Shown: in pieces, positions 1-13,298 of the stretch | Numbering within the stretch: the stretch's first letter is position 1 | Layout: each line of letters begins with the position of its first letter | Origin: Neoscytalidium dimidiatum | Taxonomy: Eukaryota; Ascomycota; Dothideomycetes; Botryosphaeriales; Botryosphaeriaceae | Length of the DNA: 64,000 nt | Direction: 5' to 3' | Assembly: GCA_037367355.1 (NCBI GenBank) | Contig: CM074701.1 | Span: 372,001-436,000 of the forward strand | Program-made: the position numbers and the translations under genes | The notes under the pieces: generated by a model | The model's database searches: none | What the model was told of the DNA's origin: nothing | What the model saw: the letters and a program-made list of their open reading frames with translations, nothing else

Positions 1-2482
1 GAGAAAACATGCTGCAGCCTTAGGGCCTCTCCTCAAGCTGCATTGGCTGAGAATATTTCGTAGTTCCACGACTGGGTCAGCGCTCTGAGTGCAAATGAAA
101 AAATGAACGTAGCAATTGTAATGCTCCCATACGGATCCTAATGCACCGGCTGATAAAATTTCTTTCGTGTCGCAGCCGTTTCGATGCCATTGATGTCGAG
201 CTTAAGAAGTTCGTGTCTTTCAGCATCGTTGGCAGACTCCCGCTTCACACTGTGGGGAATCTGCGCATTCCCATCCAATCACATTTCAATCTCATTGCTG
301 CCTGCACGAAGATAGCCTAGCATACTTATCACGCAACCAGAGCGCTCACAATGCAAAAATCCACCCATTATGTCTCTTCCGACGCAGTGGCTTCAACGAA
401 ACGATTAGCCGCAGATAGCAGAAGGGTCATAGCATCTGAAACTGCACCCACTTTTCTGCGTTCACCTGAATGAGTGAGTCTCACAGAACTCGTAGTCGTT
501 CTGCCTCAGTTGGATATTGCGGTGCTATCAATGTATTTTTTTCCCCACTACAGTATTACCCCGAGGTCGTAGAATATGGCATTTTCGCTGATATATTCTG
601 CCTACTCATGGCGGTCGCGTTTGGATACTAATTCTGGCCTCTACTCCTTTTCAGTCGGCTCGGACGAGGATGTTTGTGGGATTTGGCAGAAAACGAATGT
701 CATAAAATGTGAGGGAGAAGACATACATGAGCAGATGAGATGCTGTACCACATTGCTATGCCTGTAAGAGCAGGCCCTCGAATGTATACGGCTAGTCAAA
801 GCGGCGCAGTGGGGGCGAAGCAGCCAAGTGGGTATCCAGACAGCCATGCTGCAAAGCTATGAGAAGGGTGTTGCGGCAAAGCCTCCACCGGGTTAGGAAT
901 GTTAGAATAAGGGAAGAAGTGGGGTGTACACGTACAGCGTGAAAAGGACCTACTTAAGTCACGTGACTTACGTGCCGCCAAGGGATTGATCTGTATAATC
1001 TCGCGAGCCTTGGGCAGCAACGAACAGATCAAAGAGATCAACCCCTACCGTAATCTATATAATCCGTACGACCCTCCTAGTAAAAGGCTACAGATTAAAT
1101 AAATTAATAAACTAGAATGCTAGCTTCCCTACGTGTATATAAATCACACTCTTTAGATAGCTTTGACCCCCGTGGTTAACTTCTATAATAATTCCGACAA
1201 CTGTTAGTAACAGGCCTTCGCACGTAGTGCTCAGTCATTACTCGTTCATTCTCTCTTCTTGTACCCATTTAAGGAAAACCCCGTAACTAGTTTTCTCCCT
1301 CTTCGGTGTTGGATCCTTAGAGGTAGAGGCCGTCCGTTACAGAGGGAAGATTGCAACCGAAAGTCAGGGCAGATGCTGCTGGGCACTCATGCGGAACCGA
1401 ATTAGCCGGTAATAGATTGTCGTTTACAACGCACGATTGTCGGTTTCATTTTAGCTTTTCTCATAGATACCGGCAACATTATCGGCCGGTGCATTGTTCT
1501 TAGTGTTGAGGTTCTCTGTTGAATATGAAACTGCTTGCTTTGATCTGTAACTATCTCACTGCAGACGAAACTGTTAGGTATAAAATGGTCACAACTTCAT
1601 TACGACTCTTAGGGACGGCTGTACGCAAATCAGCCCTCAAGAAATAGTCCAATTGCGCAGAGTTATTACCTGCAAGATACGTAAGTAAGGTCTAACACTA
1701 ATTGCCCCAAGAAAGTAATCTTAAGGTGGCAGTATCTCTCAAAGATTGTTTCGAAATCATAAAGAATGTCTAAGGGTTCAATTTAACGTATATGTATGTG
1801 ATTGTACGCCTCCGCAGCTGCTCATCTCGATTGCTACGTGGAAGATTTCAGCCTCTCTATCGAGGTCTTGCGTTCTGGTGTGTCATCCGTAGAAGAGTAA
1901 GGCTTAGGATCTTGAACACGTTAAAGGTCGACAAATTCACTTTTAGTCAGTCTTTTGTGAGATCGCGCAGTAGTCTCCTGTATGGTCGAAATCCATTGTA
2001 GTGCGAGTAAGTCACGTCGGTCACGGCCGTCAGGTCCGGCTGGTCCGGAACTACGTGGCTCACAGAGTTATTCTTGTTTCAAGATCAAATCCCTGCTCTT
2101 CGGAACTGCGTAATGATTTCCTATTTCATCAAAATGTAAAAGCTGAAGCCAACCTACAGCTAAATGCCGCAAAGCAGTACGCATTATTACCACTATTCTC
2201 ATGCTAGTTGTAGAATTTAGCTGCTAGCTACTTTAGGTTAGAGATTCAAGCCTTGCCTAGACTCTCGTATAAGTTGACGCTGCTCCGCTTTTAGCTTGAC
2301 ATCATTCATCCCTTACAGCAGTGAGAGAGCGTCGCACTCTCGTCGAAAAATATATATATATATATATGAACATTAATCCATACAATACTTGATTCATGAA
2401 ACTCGTCGTCTCCGTTCACATTTTCCCGCGCCAACCCCTTTCTTTTTTAACCTACTTTTCCATTCGTTAACCCCTTGCAAGC
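1..2482. other. Gene-poor left end, no supported gene
   Basis: No open frame longer than about 80 codons with recognisable protein character occurs here on either strand. The stretch around 1060-1260 is A+T-rich with many TAA/TTA words, as in old decayed sequence, but I could not match it to a named element. The last 130 bases hold an AT dinucleotide tract directly before the FAD-oxidase start. Confidence 0.6.
2350..2367. repeat. AT dinucleotide repeat
   Basis: A run of about nine AT units lies some 115 bases before the start codon at 2483. It may serve as a TATA-like element for the oxidase gene. That role is inference from position only. Confidence 0.7.
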
Positions 2483-4516
2483 ATGCGTGTTCTTCTACTT
2501 CTCACCATTACCTGGGAGCTTGTTGCTTCTGCATCAAGTGCTCATGTCTGCAAATTCACCTCAAGGTCCTCGGCATGGCCAACAATTGAAGAATGGCAGC
2601 AACTCAACGGCACCCTTTCCGGAAAGCTTCTGGATCCCACCCCACCGATGTCCGTATGCCATCCGGATCAGCCGAATTTCCATAAGGAACAATGCGCTAC
2701 CGTTACTTCACAATCCAACAGCTCGGTTTTCTACTCGAATGATCCTCTCAGTTCGGACTGGCCGAATTACAATAATGACTCCTGTTTACCCGACCCTTCA
2801 TTTCCATGCGATCGGTCCTGCTTTCCCACATTCGTGGTCAACGCAACTAGCATTCAGGATATCCAGAATGCAGTCAACTTTGCTCGGGAGAAGAATGTGC
2901 GCTTGAGCGTCAAAGCAACCGGCCACGATCTTCTTGGAAGGTCAGTAGCTACTAAAAGTAAACCACGCAAAGCTTTCAAGATATCGCTTACCGAGTCCGC
3001 CAGAGCAACGGTACCGGGGAGTCTCATGATATGGACACATCATCTGCGGGGCATCGAAATCCACGCTGATTTCACACCGGAAGCATGTCCACGCCCATTA
3101 GGATTATCAGCCGTCACTGTTGCCGCCGGCATGCAAATGGGTCAGATTTACGATGCTGTCGCTGCTCGGAACCAAACCGTCATTGGTGGTACCGTCCCCA
3201 CAGTGGGTATGGTTGGCTTACTGACTGGTGGAGGATGGGGTCCTTTGAGCTCCACTTATGGGATGGCTGCAGACAATGCTTTAGAGTTCAGCGTGGTAAC
3301 AGCTAATGGAGAGGTGAAAATCGCCAATGAGTGCCAGAACGAAGACCTGTTCTATGCTCTCAGGGGGGTAAGTCCGTTGAACATGTCACACATATCCCTT
3401 AGTCGCACCAAGCTTATCAACAGTTACTTATAGGGTAGTGCGCCAACTTTTGGCATCGTCACCTCTCTGACCGTACGCACGTTCCCGAACCTACCGATGA
3501 GCACGCATGTACTGAACGTAAATGTCATGGCGGACTCAAACGCGTTTTGGAACATGGTAGCGCTCATACACTTTGACCTCCCACGGCTGAACAATGGTGG
3601 ACTATCCGGACAATTCTTTGTCATACCAGATTCAAGTTCGGTCCCAGCTGGTACATTTCTCGGAAATCAGGCTACAGACCGTCTGCAGGGGCCTCGCAGC
3701 GGAAAGTTCGGTTGGGCTTTAAGCCTAACGAACCAATCTTCTGAACGCGCCAAGGCATTAGTCAAGCCTCTGATTCAACGGCTTAGAAACGCTAGTTGGT
3801 CTGGAGAAATTTCCTTTCAGACACAGACCGCAGACTTCCCTAATTTCCAGAGCTACTCAGCTGCGTTCAATGGACTACAGGCAGTAGGTATAGATGGTCG
3901 TCTGGGTGGAAGACTTCTGGACGCTAAGGCACTTACCGGCTCGTTGGACAACTTGAAGCAAGCGCTCCGTGACGCGGTTTCTCCGGCCGGTGGTGTATTA
4001 ATAGGGGAAATGCTCATGGGCCCAGGCGTCCAGACTGCAATCCCTAGAGGAGGAGACAACGCCTTAAGTCCGGCCTGGAGAACAGCTGTGACGAGTCTTG
4101 GTATGCAACAACCGCATCAGTTGAATTGACCGCATTCACTAAAGACTCTTTGGAACAGTCACTCCAGCAATCTGGTCTCCCAGGAATTCTTCCGAGAAGG
4201 CTAAGGTTACAGAAGATCTGACGAACAAGCGTGTGGCAGCATTACACAAACTTGCTCCAGGTACAGGGTATTACCTGAACGAAGTAAGTATTCCAGAGCT
4301 CCCTCACGGCTGACAAATCTAGAAAAAAAAAAAAAAAAACTCCAGTACGATCCCGATGAGCCCGAGTTTTACAACGCTTTCTGGGGAAATAAATATGGCA
4401 AACTCTAAAGCATCAAAGAGAAATATGATCCGGAAGGTGTTTTCCTTTGCCGGCTTTGTGTCGGATCAGAATTGTGGAAGGTTAATTCTGATGAAGTCGC
4501 TTGTAGAACAAGATAA
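2483..4516 (+). pseudogene. Secreted FAD-linked oxidase (BBE-like), truncated by a nonsense codon
   Basis: Family enzymes oxidise alcohols, sugars or alkaloid-type substrates with covalently bound FAD. A signal peptide (first ~20 residues) precedes a PCMH-type FAD domain with KATGHD, whose His is the usual flavin attachment site, then TVPTVGMVGLLTGGG. Introns read as 2941-3003 (63 nt, in frame), 3368-3433, 4101-4158 and 4284-4345, the last with a 17-A tract. Joining them keeps the frame through the C-terminal BBE region (TNKRVAALHKLAPG, then YDPDEPEFYNAFWG). At 4406-4408 a TAA interrupts the BBE motif: the next 35 codons in the same frame still read SIKEKYDPEGVFLC and CVGSELW before a second stop at 4514-4516. 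About 36 residues are therefore lost. The Cys that gives bicovalent flavinylation in some relatives is not evident. It is either a recent null allele or a truncated protein. Confidence 0.75.
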
Positions 4517-5211
4517 GTATGGGATGTATAAGAAGGAGATGGCATCATGTAGTTATGGACATGATTGACATTGTCACACCTCAAGCTGCTATCACAGATT
4601 TGGGGTTGTCCTTACAGTCGCTTGATTCTGGTGAGTAGCCATTGCCAGAATTGTATCTATGATCAAGTAGACTCGGAGGGGCTCTGAAATGTAGTATGAA
4701 TAAGTCGGGGGGAAGGGTTGAGTATGTCTATCGTGGGGCAACGATCAGATGATTGAAGTAGAATAGGCAAACGTTAACTGGTTTGTATGGTCGGAAAGCT
4801 AGATTGGCTAAAAATTCGAACCAGCGGGATTTTCTTGGATGCGAAATGTATCATATACCCTTCTACCAGAACATTTACCCGGACCATATTACAAAATCTG
4901 TCTCAAAAACCTCAATGCTCTTCAATGTTCTCTTGCGACAAATCTCCAGGGTAAAGGTCGAAATGGCCACTATGTCGAAGAATGGAAATCTGTTCGGGTC
5001 CATATGCGTGCGCATAGGCCCTGAGTTGTTGAGATGCTGATGCTGACAGATCATTGTCTGCGACAGCCGTAAGTAAGGGCGTTGGGGCGATTTGATGAAT
5101 AAATGTTTGTGGCTCAAAGCCGAGAATATCGAGACAGGCCTGCGGCGTAACTCCTGCGCTCTGTCCAATTTTGCGTTGGCTTCATCACAGCAGAAGCAAC
5201 CAGTCTCTTGC
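4517..5211. other. Intergenic, convergent 3' ends
   Basis: This lies between the 3' end of the plus-strand oxidase and the 3' end of the minus-strand helicase gene. Only short shadow frames are present. I see no gene, repeat or RNA. Confidence 0.6.
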
Positions 5212-8200
5212 TCACTCCATCAACCGCGCGATCTGAGAATCATCGACCCAATGACTCCCACCAGCACATCTATACCCACCGCTCTGCTTGATCCATCGAA
5301 ACCCTACGGGACAAACACCAAGCCTCCTCAAACACGTCTGCTTCTTCGCCTCCAGCCTCCTCTCCTCCTCCGCCTTCTTGCGCCTTCGTTCGATCTCCGC
5401 AATCTCCGCATCGCGCTTGCGCTGAGCGCGTATCCTCTCCAGCCTCCTGCGCTCGCGCTCTGCCTTCTCCGGGTCATCGTCCTCGCCGTCATCATTGGAA
5501 GGGTCCTGCGGGGGATGGGCAGCCTCTTCTTTCTCTCGCATTTCCTTCTCCTTCCTAAGCTCCGCTTCGCGCTCGAGCAGCCTCTGATGCGCGCGCTCTT
5601 CCTCCTCCGCCCTGGCCTTGTCCTGCTGGAGCTGGTACCACACGGCATCGCTCACACCCGCATCCCGAGCCTCGCCCTGTCGCTCCGATTCGCGCACAGG
5701 CTCCCGTTCACCCGCCTCCTCCTCCTCGGCCGGAGGTGGCGGCGTGGCCCGGTCCTGCGCAGCGTCCGTACCGACGTTGAAGCCGGGAGGCGGGACGCTC
5801 GGAGCGTGGCTGCCCGCAGGCGACGCGTTCGGTCCCCCGACGGACGGACTCGGAGCGTGCCGCTGCTGACCGCGATGCGTGCGCTCGCGCACCATGCGCT
5901 CCATCGCCTCGACGATGCAGCCTTCGCTGACCGGCTTCGCCTCTCGCGTCGGCCTGGCCGTCCTCATGATCTTGCCGAAGACGTCCTTGACGAGCGACTT
6001 GACGTCGCGGGCGCTCGCCCAGTTCGGCAGCGCCGCCAGCGTGGCGAAGAGGCCGAGCAGGCGCGCGCGGAAAGCCGGGGACGGGGGGTCGAGCACGCCG
6101 GCGTCGAGGGTCTTCTTGCGCCGGAGCGTCTGCGCGAAGAGGTCCAGGCACTCGGCCGGGCTCAGCGGCCGGAAGGTCATGGTCTCCGGGAAGCGCGAGG
6201 TCAGGCCCGGGTTGATGGACATGAGGCGGTTGATGTCGGCGTCGTAGCCGGCCAGGATGATGACGAGCTTGTTGGCGAACTTGGGCTTGGTGATGCAGTC
6301 CACGATCTCGTCCATGGCCTCCTTCGCGAAGTGGCCCTCCGCCAGCCGGTACGCTTCGTCGATGAAGAGCACCTTGCCCAGCGCCTTCTCGAAGAGCTTC
6401 TGCGTCTTCGGCCCCGTGTGGCCGATGTATTCGCCCACCAGGTCCGTGACGGAGCATTCGAGGACCTCGGCGGTGGAGAGAAAGCCCATGTCATAGTAAA
6501 CTTTGCCCATGCGGCGTGCTGTGGAGGTCTTGCCCGTGCCTGGAGGAAGTTAGCAGATGAGGACATCTAGAAAAGAGTCGACGGTAGGGTTGCTCACCTG
6601 GAGGTCCGCGGAAAAGGAACGCGAATGGAATCTGCTCGGTGGGGTCCATGTCTAGAGCTCTCATATTGGCGACAGTATTCTGATACCCCTGCAGCTGATT
6701 CACAATCTCTTCGCAGCCGACAACCCCCTCAAACAGCTTGGCGACATTGGTCGTTGCCCGTTGTCCTCGGTCAAAGTCCGGGTCGAAATCTTGTGGCTCG
6801 AAAGTGGCGGCCATCTGTTGCTTGCCTTTCGAAATGCGTTGTTGGTGCTTCATCTTAGCCGCATTGAGAAGGATATCAATCTCGCCAGCATTGCCAAAGT
6901 TCAGCCGGTTGCGTGCCCGGCCTAACATGTCCATAGCTACCTTCTTCGCTTGATCAGTGGCCTTGAATCCTTGCTGCTTGAGCTTGAAGTCGAATATCAC
7001 GCTCAGCTCCGCATCAGTAAAGTCTTCGAACGTGAAGGCGGAGTCAAGCGGGAATCTCCGAGTAAGTCCAGGGTTGACGTTTTGGAACATCTCCTCCATT
7101 TGGTCCTTGTACCCTAAGAGTAGGACACAGCGGTCATCTCCCGGAACGCTCTGGACTTCCGCTACGATAGTGTCTATGACGGCTGTCTTGAACGGGTCCG
7201 TCGTACCACCCATATTGCCATAAAGCCCGTAAGCTTCATCGATGACCAAGACCTTGCCCACCGTAGCAGCGAGGATTCCCTTGGTATTGGCCTCGGAGCC
7301 TCCGATAACGTTGCCAATGAAATCGGCCGGGTTCTTGACGACCACTAGATTTGCCATCATCAGTATAACGAATGCGAATGGCGGGGGAAAAAAATTCACT
7401 TACCTTCACCATTAGACAGAAGGCCAATGTCGGCGAGGATCTGACCGTAGAGTTTCGCGACCGTAGTCTTCCCTGTCCCAGGGTTACCTAAGAAGACTTT
7501 GTTCAGTGAAAAGTCTATCAATGGCTCTTCGTCAAGTTCCCTGTGATAGTTGTACTGAATGCTGTCGAAAAGCGCGTTGATGGAATCCTTGACGGAGGAG
7601 AGGCCGGTCAGCTGTTGTAATTTCGCCCATGACGCATTATCTTTCAACACGTCCGCAGGTTCTGGTCCAAGTAGATCTTCTCGAGTCAGCAGCAGATCAT
7701 CGGTGGTCTTTCCTGCTTTCCTCTCCCGGCGGAGGCGCTTGGCTTGGCGGTCTGCGATTGCGGCTAAAGCATTCTCTACGGAGCGCGCGTTCCCGAAGCC
7801 ATCACGCCCTCGACCACGTCCAATGCGGCGAGCGACGATGCGAGCATAAAGGCCGTCGACTCCAAGTTCGACTTTCATCCGCCCACCGTACCTCTTGTTC
7901 AAGCCGAATTTCATGATCTCCAGAAGCTCTTCGTCTTCATAGTCCTTGAACTGCATCTCCCGAGGGAATCGGCTCGGGATGCCGGGATTGTGGGCGAAGA
8001 AGGCCTCCATCTGCTTGTTGTAACCAGCGAGGATGAAGACCACTTTACCAGTCAGGTTTTCTACTTCCGCGAGGAGGAAGTCCAGAACCTGTCGCCCGCC
8101 AGGACTATTGCCAGAAGCCAGTTGATAAGCCTCATCGATGAACAATGCACCACCACCATTGTTCTTGATGTTTTCAATGTGCTTTTGGCAGCCAGACACC

Positions 8201-11200
8201 CCTTCATTTGCCAGCCTTGAGCCAGTTGTCTCAACGAAAAAGTTACCTGGTAGCGCTCCCACCGACGTCAAGAACTTTGCGTAGAGCCGTGCGACTGTTG
8301 TCTTGCCTGTTGAAAAGTTAGATCAACTGTATTTAACTAGATCAAATAAGGGTTGACTTACCCGTTCCCGGATTTCCCAGCAATGCCGCTCCGAATCGCT
8401 CATTCTTCATATTAATGTTCTGACGTAAGGCCACATCAATCTTGGCTTTGATCGCGAGAAACTCGTCCTTCACATTCTCGAGGCCAATCATTTCCATTAG
8501 CTCATCCAAAGCAGTATTGGACGCGCCTTCCAGATCTTTTTGGCTCTGCCACTCCTCTTTAGCAATGGACCTCGGGATTTGCCATGGGCCTTTCCCCCTC
8601 TGCTGATGACTGTCTCGGCGAGGAGCAGGCGAGTCTTGGGTCGAAGATGTAGCAGGCGCTGACGTAGCAGTTGTAGCTTTGGTAGGCGCTGACTGGTCTG
8701 TAGATGGTGGGTCTGACGAGTTGGGTTGAGCAGCATGCGCGGATGTTGGGATTTGGGTGTTGCCATTACGCAAACCGGGCGCGCTTCTCAGGTCCTGAAG
8801 ATCCTTTCGGTGCTGATCGAGGACTCTCTGCCTTTCCTGCTGCTCCCTAATCTCGCGTTGAAGCCTGCGCTCGTGGTCAAGCTCATCTTTTATCTCCGCC
8901 AACTCACGAGCGTAAGCCTTTTGCTTCTCACGGCGCCTTTCCTCAAGGTCGAGGTCCCTTTGCATCTTCCTGGCCTGTTCCCGCGCCTCATCATCGCAAA
9001 CCTTGCAGAACGATGGACGACCCGCAAAACATCGCCATGAGAGCTTATGCTTTTGAGGGCAGGTGTCTCGCATGACCGCTTCGCACTTTATCTTTGAATG
9101 ATCCGACAGCTGATGGCATCTCGAAGGACAATCATGGACCCCACAATTGAGCTTCACACCGCTAATGAAAGTCAGAATCATGAGATGATCACATACAATG
9201 ATTCATGTGAATGGAGAGCTTGGGCCCAAGTTTGCATGAAAAGTAGCGACGAGTGAAAGGCGAAACGACATACCATGGAGCCGAACAGCCACCGTCCGGA
9301 CAGTGTTCGTCGAAATCAATCTTTTGTTTTAAAATCATCTTCCGGCCAGGATGCTGTTGACATTTCACAGGGAAGCCTTCATAGATGTGGCCTTTCTTGC
9401 TCATGAAGTCAAAGAATGGTCCCCACGTGGTCTTGCCCTTTTTACTCTTCAGAAATGTCTCAGAGTTACCGATGATGATGAGGCCGATACGGGCGCGAGA
9501 TAACAGCACGTTGAGCCGTTCCGGTGAAGACATGAAACCTATATCGCCAGCGGAATTGGATCGTGTGAGTGATACGATGACGACGTCGCTTTCTTCACCC
9601 TGGTAGTTGTCTACAAGCTTCTCAGTTAAATGCTAGAAGAACAAAATTATTAATGGGTAATGGAACTTACCGATGGTAGAGATCTTGATCTGACGCTTGT
9701 TATGCTTTGCGCTGGCTGGGGAAAGTAGGCCCGCCTTGACAAGGTCAAAGGAATCCAGGTCATTCAAGACGGGATCATTTTCTCGCATCAAACACTGACG
9801 GAGAAGACTGAGCTGGCCAAGATACGGGGTGAGTACAACCTGATCCGATGTTCCATAACCCTGTTGAGCCAAGTAGCGAACCACTTGCAAGACAATCTCA
9901 GCTTCGAATGTGTTTTTCTTGCTCACGGGGGAGCCTTGATCGCGGCGGTCTGCAATCACGTTCTCTGCGAGCTCTGGATAGCCATGTTTGAAGAAGATAA
10001 CACGATCTTGGAGCCCACGGAGAGTTGGGCGGTTCTTCGTCCGCGGTGCATCTAGGAGGTTGGGGTAAGTGAGATGACGAACAAGCGCCGAAATTTCGGG
10101 GCACATGCGGTGCTGTTGAGCTAGGGTAGTGTGTGGAAAGCCAGCGAGAATGAGGCGCTCGAATAGCGAGCGGTTGAGATCATAGCCATTTCCCCTCTCT
10201 ACTGTAAGTTCGTAGTTGTTCACTTTCGGTCGTAATTGTTGGTGGTCGCCAATGAGGATGAGATGCTTGGTCTGCGGCGTCATTGCAGTGAGCACGTGGC
10301 TTTCGAGGATCTCTCCAGCTTCTTCGACTAAGATGATGTCCGGAGAGGCATTCTGGAGTTGCTGTGTGTACTTTGCTGCAGCAGTTGTTGTACAAGCGAC
10401 GATCCTTTTCTCGCGAAGGATCTCAAGTTTCTGTTGGTCAAGGGTGACCTGGAGTTGTTTCTGAGACTCATCGAAAGCCTTGACGAGACTTGATATACTG
10501 GCCACTTTCTCCTCGAGTAGAACATTGACCCATTGTTTGACCTTGGCTTGTCTACGATCGTAATCAAGACTCCACACACCGGCATGATCGGGAGAGACAG
10601 CATTTTGGAAGACTCCTGCGTTTTCGCCTTTGCACCAACGATCGTAGAGATAGGTATCATCTACTTTACGACCGCCTCGGCCGGCTATGTTGAACCCGTC
10701 TTCTTGGAAAGGTATCTGAAAAGCGTCGAAATAGATCGAGTCCTCGTCAGAGAATTCCAAATATTCCATGATCTCGTGCTTGTTGACGTTGAAGTTTGCA
10801 TACGAGGAGACAAGGGTTTTCAAGTCTCTCTCGGATTCGTCAACCTCATCATTCAGCTTGTTTATAACGCTCCAAGTAGCATGTGAACGTCTATAGCCGC
10901 TTGACTGTTTGAACAGACTGAGGTGTGCCGTCCGATCTCGAGATTTCGAGCCCAAGCGCACCATTGCCTGGTCCGGGATACCAATGTTGAGCAAGTCTTC
11001 GAGGAATTGGTCAAGGGCATGATTGGTGTAACATATGACCAGGATCTTTTGCTTGGTGAAGTCATGAAACGCCTTCGCCAACAGCGCGCCGATGAAGGAC
11101 TTCCCAGTGCCTAGTAAAGTCAACATATAAAGCCTAACAATGGCGGGTGACATATTCAAGCTTACCTGGTGGTCCCTGAATTAAGCTGACCCTTTGTTTG

Positions 11201-12648
11201 AGGCCCGCAAGCAAAGATTCCGTTTGTGACTTGTCAAGATTCACTGGTTTCGGTAATCGGAGCGGTCCTTCCAGGTTTTGGCCAGCCGAGTCCTCGATAT
11301 CCTGCGCAACATGGGTGGGATAAATTGTAGACGGTTGAACGATCTCTTCAGTTTCGTTTGCTTTTGACAATAAAAGCTCTTCTGCGAGAGGCAATTCGAG
11401 TTTTGCCTGCAGGCACTCCAGGATCGGTTCGTACGCAAACATTGCAGTGTCAACCAAGACGAAGTCCACATCTTTGGAGAGCTTGAGAGCGAGCAGAGTA
11501 TTTTCGAGTGCCTTCGCATCTGGTATCCGCAAGGTGATAAGCGGTGGGTCTTGGAGAAGTAGTTCCTCAACTCTATCGAGAGTCGCGAACGCAATCACTT
11601 TGTTTTTATCCATCAGACAACCGAATGACTGATGCTTCAAGAACTTGCGGTCGTCGCGGAGGAAACTCTTGCGCTGCCCCATTTGGAGATCCGTCAACCG
11701 CTCCAATCCAGACCTGCATCTCAGGGTTATTGAGAAGGCCTGACGACGTTTCTCAGCGCCGCAATGGAACCCTGCAAGTGATAACCCACGTATCCTGGTG
11801 TTCCTGCGCCGGCCCTGCTTCGACTGGGATATCTTCAGGTCTTCGCGAAGCTCAGCGAGCATATCCTCTCTCAGGAGTCTGAACTGATTGTCGAAATGAA
11901 CCCCAACGCGTTGGTCTGGGTTGGCCTCATCAACTGCATCGGCTCGACGATAGAAGGGCTTTTCCTTGGAGAGGAGCTCATCTTCAGTAGGGTAGATGGC
12001 TATCTGACGAAAATCGATGAAGTCATTGTCATGTCGGCCTCCGGGGCCGGACACGGTAGTCGTGAGCAGGATCGATTTAGCATGGAGAACGTGCTTGATC
12101 CGGTGACCAAGAGTGCGGATCTCATGGTTATCCGAGGCAGTGAAGCGTCCGTTATCGACTGTCTGTTGTGCGACAACCTGTAAATTGATAGGAGCGTTTG
12201 AATTCCAGGAGAGCAACTCCAAAAGCAGCCAAGCAAAGCAGTGCTCCGATTCAGATGAAAGCCGGGCTGCGTCGTACGCCTTCACGAGTGCGTCCCATAG
12301 GGAGGGCGGATCGACAACAAGGATGAGCAGCCGCCGGAGGAAATCTCCATTGCACAGTTGCTTAAGAATAGGATCGCGGAGATAGAGCAAGAAGTGTTGC
12401 AGATCCTTGTTGAGGAAGAAGTTATCCGAGACGTCAAACCGTAAACCTGCACGAAGAGCGTCTGAAGCGGCATTGCTTGCAACCAATCTTTCAACGCAGG
12501 AAATGCGGTCGGGTTGATTACAAATCGCTTCCAGCAACATATTTGCGTCGCGTGATGTCGTGACGGTTCGTTTCCCTTTGAGGACTGCGGTGAAGTACGT
12601 TGCTAGGCGTTTTGAGCGAGCTTCGTCCGAGGCTACGGCCGCCGCCAT
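5212..12648 (-). CDS. NF-X1-finger SF1 helicase fused to three CbxX-type AAA ATPases
   Basis: Seven exons (12648-11166, 11110-9671, 9610-9274, 9161-8362, 8306-7404, 7344-6598, 6539-5212) sum to 7038 nt, giving 2345 residues. An alpha-helical N-terminus (1-480) precedes a UPF1/ZNFX1-like SF1 helicase: Walker A GPPGTGKS at ~492, VEEAGE at ~756, GDHQQLRP at ~782, QQHRM at ~826, NVLLSRAR at ~1007. A Cys/His NF-X1-type segment (~1060-1125, GVHDCPSRCHQL) and a charged coiled coil follow. Then come three AAA modules with Walker A near 1350 and 1630 (GNPGTGKTT) and 1902 (GPPGTGKTS), each with a Walker B IDEAY. The C-terminus is a Lys/Glu coiled coil plus a Cys-containing tail. Three of the six introns interrupt Walker A motifs. 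Family knowledge: ZNFX1/UPF1 relatives act on RNA in surveillance or small-RNA inheritance, while CbxX AAAs remodel protein complexes. Function here is unproven. It diverges from the DXO-like gene at 13299. Confidence 0.92.
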
Positions 12649-13298
12649 CTTGACTAGTTCGAGGTCACGATTCGGGTACAGCTCGCCGAGAAAGTTTGAG
12701 AAGAGGGATGCAGAGTTTTTCTACCGGTCCAGGAAGCAGAGGGGTTTCCGGAGGTGGCTGAATTTGCGCAATTGCGGGGTGTGACGAGACTTATTCGTCG
12801 ATAAGGCAACGGTGAAAACAGAGACGTTGCACTGCAGGAGGAACGCAGGAGATTGGCTACTTATCCTAGGGACACGGGCTGGTGGACTCAGCCTGGGACT
12901 CGAGCGACAGCCACGCACCAGACGTCCGAAAGAGCGACGGCTGTGCCAGGCAGCCATGCTGAAGGGCCCATAGACAGCTCAGAAGTAGTGACTTGTTTGG
13001 ATTAGCCACTGCCCAAGACATGCGGCGACTCGTGGCGCAGCTTTTGGTGGAGTCGTGTCTGTCGCCGGTACCCACACCCTTGGTGGACAGCAGTCGGTCA
13101 TTGGTTTCCACTGTACAGGGTCGTTTTACATGTACCGACATGGGCTACGCCGCGGCAGGCAACAAGGCAGACACCAGCGTGCCACCACCTACTGCTGTGC
13201 CCCTCCCTCGCCACAGAAGTGACAGCAGATAAAGCTCCTCAGGTCCATAGCACCTACCGGACTCCTGAGAGACATTCGCGAGCTCACAGTCGCTAAAT
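12649..13298. promoter_or_regulatory. Shared divergent promoter region
   Basis: These 650 bases separate the start codons of the helicase-AAA gene (minus) and the DXO-like gene (plus), so both 5' control regions must lie here. I see no clear TATA box. Only short shadow frames occur. Confidence 0.6.

Noticed and set aside
1060..1260. A+T-rich stretch that might be a degraded transposon
   Set aside because: No terminal repeats, target duplication or transposase frame could be seen.
5092..6570. 492-codon plus-strand frame
   Set aside because: It is the antisense shadow of the last helicase-AAA exon, with Arg/Leu/Ala-rich low-complexity content.
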